Source of the DNA: Caulobacter segnis ATCC 21756
Lineage (GTDB): Bacteria; Pseudomonadota; Alphaproteobacteria; Caulobacterales; Caulobacteraceae
NCBI RefSeq assembly: GCF_000092285.1
Contig: NC_014100.1
Location: forward strand, 3,410,001-3,474,000
Length of the DNA: 64,000 nucleotides
Direction: 5' to 3'
Of the stretch, positions 61,794 to 64,000 are shown piece by piece. Both the position numbers and the translations under genes were made by a program. How positions within the stretch are numbered: position 1 is the stretch's first letter; every line of letters begins with the position of its first letter. The notes under the pieces were generated by a model, which was not told where the DNA came from, did not search any database, and saw only the letters and a list, made by a program, of their open reading frames with translations.

Positions 61794-62057
61794 CTACAGG
61801 CCCGCGATGCGGGCGGCGATCTGGCGCATGAAGGCGCTCATCAGCGCGCCCATCATCGGCAGGAAGATCAGCAGCGACACGAAGATCGCGACGATCTTCG
61901 GCGCATAGACCAGGGTCTGCTCCTGGATCTGGGTCAGGGCCTGAAAAAGGCCGATCGCGACGCCGACGACCAAGCCGACGATCAGCACGGGCGCGCACAG
62001 TTTGAGCGTCAGCCAGATCGCGTCCCGGCCGACATCAAGAACCTCGGCGCCCGTCAT
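61794..62057 (-). CDS. fliQ: Flagellar export protein FliQ
   Basis: An 87-residue two-helix membrane protein: AIWLTLKLCAPVLIVGLVVGVAIGLFQALTQIQEQTLVYAPKIVAIFVSLLIFLPMMGALMSAFM covers both helices and the conserved QALTQIQEQTL loop. It is the first gene of the fliQ-fliR-flhB operon. A CtrA-type box (62126-62140) lies about 70 nt upstream of the start, as expected for an early class II flagellar operon in Caulobacter. Confidence 0.96.
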   Translation of the reverse strand: MTGAEVLDVGRDAIWLTLKLCAPVLIVGLVVGVAIGLFQALTQIQEQTLVYAPKIVAIFVSLLIFLPMMGALMSAFMRQIAARIAGL

Positions 62058-62125
62058 CGAAAAGCCTCGTGGGAATCGGCCGCCAAGGCCGTGGAATCGA
62101 CGGCTTCAGCTTGGGTGGAATATGG

Positions 62126-62140
62126 TTAACGAGGCGTTAG
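62126..62140 (-). promoter_or_regulatory. CtrA-type binding box upstream of fliQ
   Basis: TTAA-N7-TTAG on the plus strand (CTAA-N7-TTAA on the minus strand) matches the CtrA consensus TTAA-N7-TTAA at seven of eight positions. It is 69 nt from the fliQ start. In C. crescentus the fliQR promoter is activated by phosphorylated CtrA. Confidence 0.78.
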
Positions 62141-62255
62141 GAGTTGCTCCTCCGCGGGGGCGATCGGGCCGAGCGCGACGGTGCGTCGCGGCGCGAGCCT
62201 TGGGCCACAACACCGGCGGCCGTCATTGGACCATCGCATATTTCCCTTTTCCAAG

Positions 62256-62488
62256 ATCGTCGCGACGTTCGCCTGATCGCGAGGTCCTGAGGATCGTGCG
62301 CTTCCATCCGGACAGCACACCGATGGCGGTGGGCCTTTACATCACCGCCGCCTGCTGGTTCACCGCCTCGACATCCTTCGCCAAATCCGGCGGTGACGCT
62401 CGCGCGGAGCCTGTCGGACACCTTCGCCGGCGTCGCGCCAGTCGCCGGCGTGTTCGACTGGCTTCTCCAGACGGAGCGCACCGCATGA
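62256..62488 (+). pseudogene. Decayed aquaporin (AqpS-like) gene, 3' remnant
   Basis: Pieces of the second half of an aquaporin are spread over different frames. IVATF (62256-62270) is followed by a stop caused by a lost base, then LRIVRFHPDSTPMAVGLYITAACWFTASTSFA in another frame. An extra A in the AAA run at 62383-62385 then shifts to the NPA-motif segment NPAVTLARSLSDTFAGVAP, which runs to a TGA overlapping the arsC ATG. At least two frameshifts are needed, and the 5' half is absent. Aquaporins of the AqpS type occur beside arsC in alphaproteobacteria, where they let arsenite out of the cell. Confidence 0.72.
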
Positions 62489-62898
62489 CGACGACCGACT
62501 TCCCGATCACGATCTTCCACAACCCCGCCTGCGGCACGTCGCGCAACGTCGTGGCGATGGTTCGGGCGGCCGGCTACGAGCCGGAGATCGTCGAGTACCT
62601 CAAGGCCGGCTGGACGCGTGACCAACTGAAGGATCTCGCCGCCAAGAGCGGCCTGTCGGTCCGCCAGCTCTTGCGCGAAAAGGGCACGCCCGCCGAGGCG
62701 CTGGGCCTGCTGGCGGACGGCGTGGCGGAGGACCGCATCCTCGACGCCATGATCGAACAGCCGATCCTGGTGAACCGGCCGATCGTCGTGAGCCCGAAGG
62801 GCGCGAATCTGTGCCGCCCCTCGGAGCTCGTGCTCGACCTGCTCGATCAGCGCCCCGCCAGCTTCACCAAGGAAGACGGCGAGGTCGTGAAGCTCTAG
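62485..62898 (+). CDS. arsC: Arsenate reductase, glutaredoxin-dependent type
   Basis: A 137-residue cytoplasmic ArsC that reduces arsenate to arsenite with glutathione and glutaredoxin. The active cysteine is in FHNPACGTSRNVV (Cys13 region), with Arg in the GTPAEALGL and NRPIVVSPKGANLCRPSE blocks typical of the family. The ATG overlaps the TGA of the aquaporin remnant (ATGA), so coupling to a former partner is preserved. No arsR, arsB or acr3 gene is in view, so arsenite efflux here is unclear. Confidence 0.93.
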   Translation: MTTTDFPITIFHNPACGTSRNVVAMVRAAGYEPEIVEYLKAGWTRDQLKDLAAKSGLSVRQLLREKGTPAEALGLLADGVAEDRILDAMIEQPILVNRPIVVSPKGANLCRPSELVLDLLDQRPASFTKEDGEVVKL

Positions 62899-63197
62899 CG
62901 GATGCGGATGCGCACCGGGACCTGGATATAGGAGCCCGCGCGGCTCTTGCCGTCCGGACCCAGCAGGTCGACCTGGAACTGGGAAGCCATCGACAGAGCC
63001 GCTTGGCCCACGCCCAGCTCGCTCGGGGTCTCGTCCTGGACCGTGCAGGCCGTCAGGCGGCCATCGCTCTTGACCAGGCAATTCAGCAGGGCGACGGCCT
63101 CGCGCGGCTGCGACGCGGGGACGAGCATGTCCGAAGCGGTCTTGGCCGGAACGGGGGTGGCGACCACGGCGGCGGCCAAGGCGAGCGAAGCAATCAC
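62895..63197 (-). CDS. Exported TonB-C-terminal-domain-like protein
   Basis: A 100-residue protein with a signal peptide (MIASLALAAAVVATPVPAKT) and one domain resembling the C-terminal domain of TonB: ALLNCLVKSDGRLTACTVQDETPSELGVGQAALSMASQF and the VPVRIRIR end. It lacks the N-terminal membrane anchor and proline-rich spacer of a real TonB, so it cannot be an energy transducer on its own. Two cysteines might pair. It overlaps the convergent arsC by four bases. The role is unknown. Confidence 0.75.
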   Translation of the reverse strand: MIASLALAAAVVATPVPAKTASDMLVPASQPREAVALLNCLVKSDGRLTACTVQDETPSELGVGQAALSMASQFQVDLLGPDGKSRAGSYIQVPVRIRIR

Positions 63198-63261
63198 GAG
63201 TTCATCCCTTTACTTGTCGTTCTTTGCGGCGGGCCCCTCTTCCGCCGCGTCCCGTTTCGGG

Positions 63262-64000
63262 TCAGACGGCCGGAGCCCGCTGAAGACGTTGCAGGCCTTG
63301 TGCCGCCAGGTCGGTCAGCGACCGCAGGCCAAGCTCCGAGAAGATGTCGAAGGCCGCGGCCAGGGCGACGCCCGCCCGCGCCAAGCGGCCGTCGTCACGC
63401 CCCGTGATCTCGACCCGCGCTTCGTAGAGGCGCGCCAGATTCATCTGAGCGACCGCCCAGGTCGCGGGATCGCGTGCGCCCCGCACTTCGGCCAGCTCGG
63501 CCTTGAAGGCCAGTTCGGCGGCGTCCAGCACCGCCAGATCGGCGGTCAGTTCGGCGCAGCGCGCCAGGCACAGGGCGCGGTTGTTGGCGACGTGGGCGCG
63601 CAGCGCGAGGGCGGGCTGGACTCTCAGAATCTGCGTGGCGCGGTCATAGGCCGAGACCGCCTGTTCGAAGACCCGCTCGCTGGTGGTGGCCTCGCCCATC
63701 GTCTGGAGGGTCGCGCCCAGCAGGGCCTGGGCCCGAGCCCAGTCCATGGGGCTGTGATCGAGCGAGAGAACCTGACCGGCGTCGGTCACCGCGTTCACGC
63801 CCTCGCCGATGCGCGCGATCTCGCCGTCGAGGTCGCCCAGTTGCACCAGCGCGGCGCCGCGGAGGCACTCGAGTCGGGCCCACGCCTGCGGCTCGAAATC
63901 GGAGTCCAGGCCTTCCAGGGCGGCCTTGGCCTCGGATGCGGCGAGTTGCGCGAGCGCGCGGTCCTTCAGGCGCGCCGCGCAGGTGAGGATCAGATCGATG
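63262..64000 (-). CDS. TPR-like helical repeat protein (5' end beyond window)
   Basis: The C-terminal 245 residues of a larger protein, reading in from the right edge. It is built from pairs of Ala- and Leu-rich helices of about 34-45 residues (DWARAQALLGATLQTMGEATTSERVFEQAVSAYDRATQIL, LALRAHVANNRALCLARCAEL, TWAVAQMNLARLYEARVEI), the pattern of tetratricopeptide repeats used for protein binding. No enzymatic motif is visible. The start lies outside the window, so the full domain plan and any signal peptide are unknown. Confidence 0.72.
   Translation of the reverse strand, partial: IDLILTCAARLKDRALAQLAASEAKAALEGLDSDFEPQAWARLECLRGAALVQLGDLDGEIARIGEGVNAVTDAGQVLSLDHSPMDWARAQALLGATLQTMGEATTSERVFEQAVSAYDRATQILRVQPALALRAHVANNRALCLARCAELTADLAVLDAAELAFKAELAEVRGARDPATWAVAQMNLARLYEARVEITGRDDGRLARAGVALAAAFDIFSELGLRSLTDLAAQGLQRLQRAPAV

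Overview
The window is very GC-rich and reads as chromosome from a Caulobacter-type alphaproteobacterium. The strongest evidence is at the right end. A hybrid kinase there matches CckA in domain order, and its phospho-acceptor histidine falls at residue 322, the position known from C. crescentus. It sits beside fliQ-fliR-flhB, and a CtrA-type box (TTAA-N7-TTAG) lies upstream of fliQ. TonB-dependent receptors and many alphaproteobacterial families of unknown function (UPF0262, DUF2948, DUF2793, DUF4112) agree. I see no insertion sequence, prophage or CRISPR array.

1-8.0 kb is a leftward housekeeping block: murA, a DUF2948 gene, hisD, UPF0262, a small tyrosine phosphatase, infA, maf and an RNase E/G gene cut by the window edge. 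An NCS1 nucleobase-type permease interrupts it between DUF2948 and hisD. A tRNA-Thr(GGT) closes the region.

8.3-28.7 kb is a glycan and N-acetylglucosamine (GlcNAc) catabolic island. The leftward arm holds a TonB receptor, a GH89 alpha-N-acetylglucosaminidase, a NagX-like acyltransferase-family membrane protein, a histidine acid phosphatase and a GH115 glycosidase. Next come a GlcNAc PTS (nagF encoding EIIA-HPr-EI, nagE encoding EIIC-EIIB plus a second EIIB lacking its cysteine) and a divergent nagR-nagB-II-nagA-GH92 operon. Receptor and glycosidases would release and import sugar, the PTS would phosphorylate it, and NagA and NagB-II would carry it to fructose-6-phosphate. A glycosylasparaginase and a cutC gene at 36.8-38.7 kb fit the same theme, since together with GH92 they suggest processing of N-linked glycans.

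28.7-36.8 kb interrupts the glycan genes with a MarR-controlled efflux operon of the AaeXAB type (MarR, FUSC, DUF1656, HlyD, NodT lipoprotein). It is followed by a TonB receptor gene with no visible signal peptide, and preceded by a dienelactone-hydrolase gene.

38.7-43.1 kb holds a divergent PspA/yjf locus: YjfI with an extra N-terminal domain, PspA/YjfJ and a glutathionylspermidine-synthase-like protein on one side, YjfK, YjfL and YjfM on the other. 43.2-50.6 kb is mixed: a small phosphatase, a 5-oxoprolinase-like fusion protein, a TMEM165/GDT1 cation exporter behind a convincing yybP-ykoY manganese riboswitch, a DUF2793 protein and a nitronate monooxygenase. 50.7-55.9 kb carries methylmalonyl-CoA mutase (mutA, mutB) and meaB.

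56-64 kb holds small genes, a membrane-anchored LuxR-type regulator paired with DUF4199, cckA, flhB-fliR-fliQ, a decayed aquaporin gene fused by stop/start overlap to arsC, a secreted TonB-C-domain protein and the end of a TPR-like gene.
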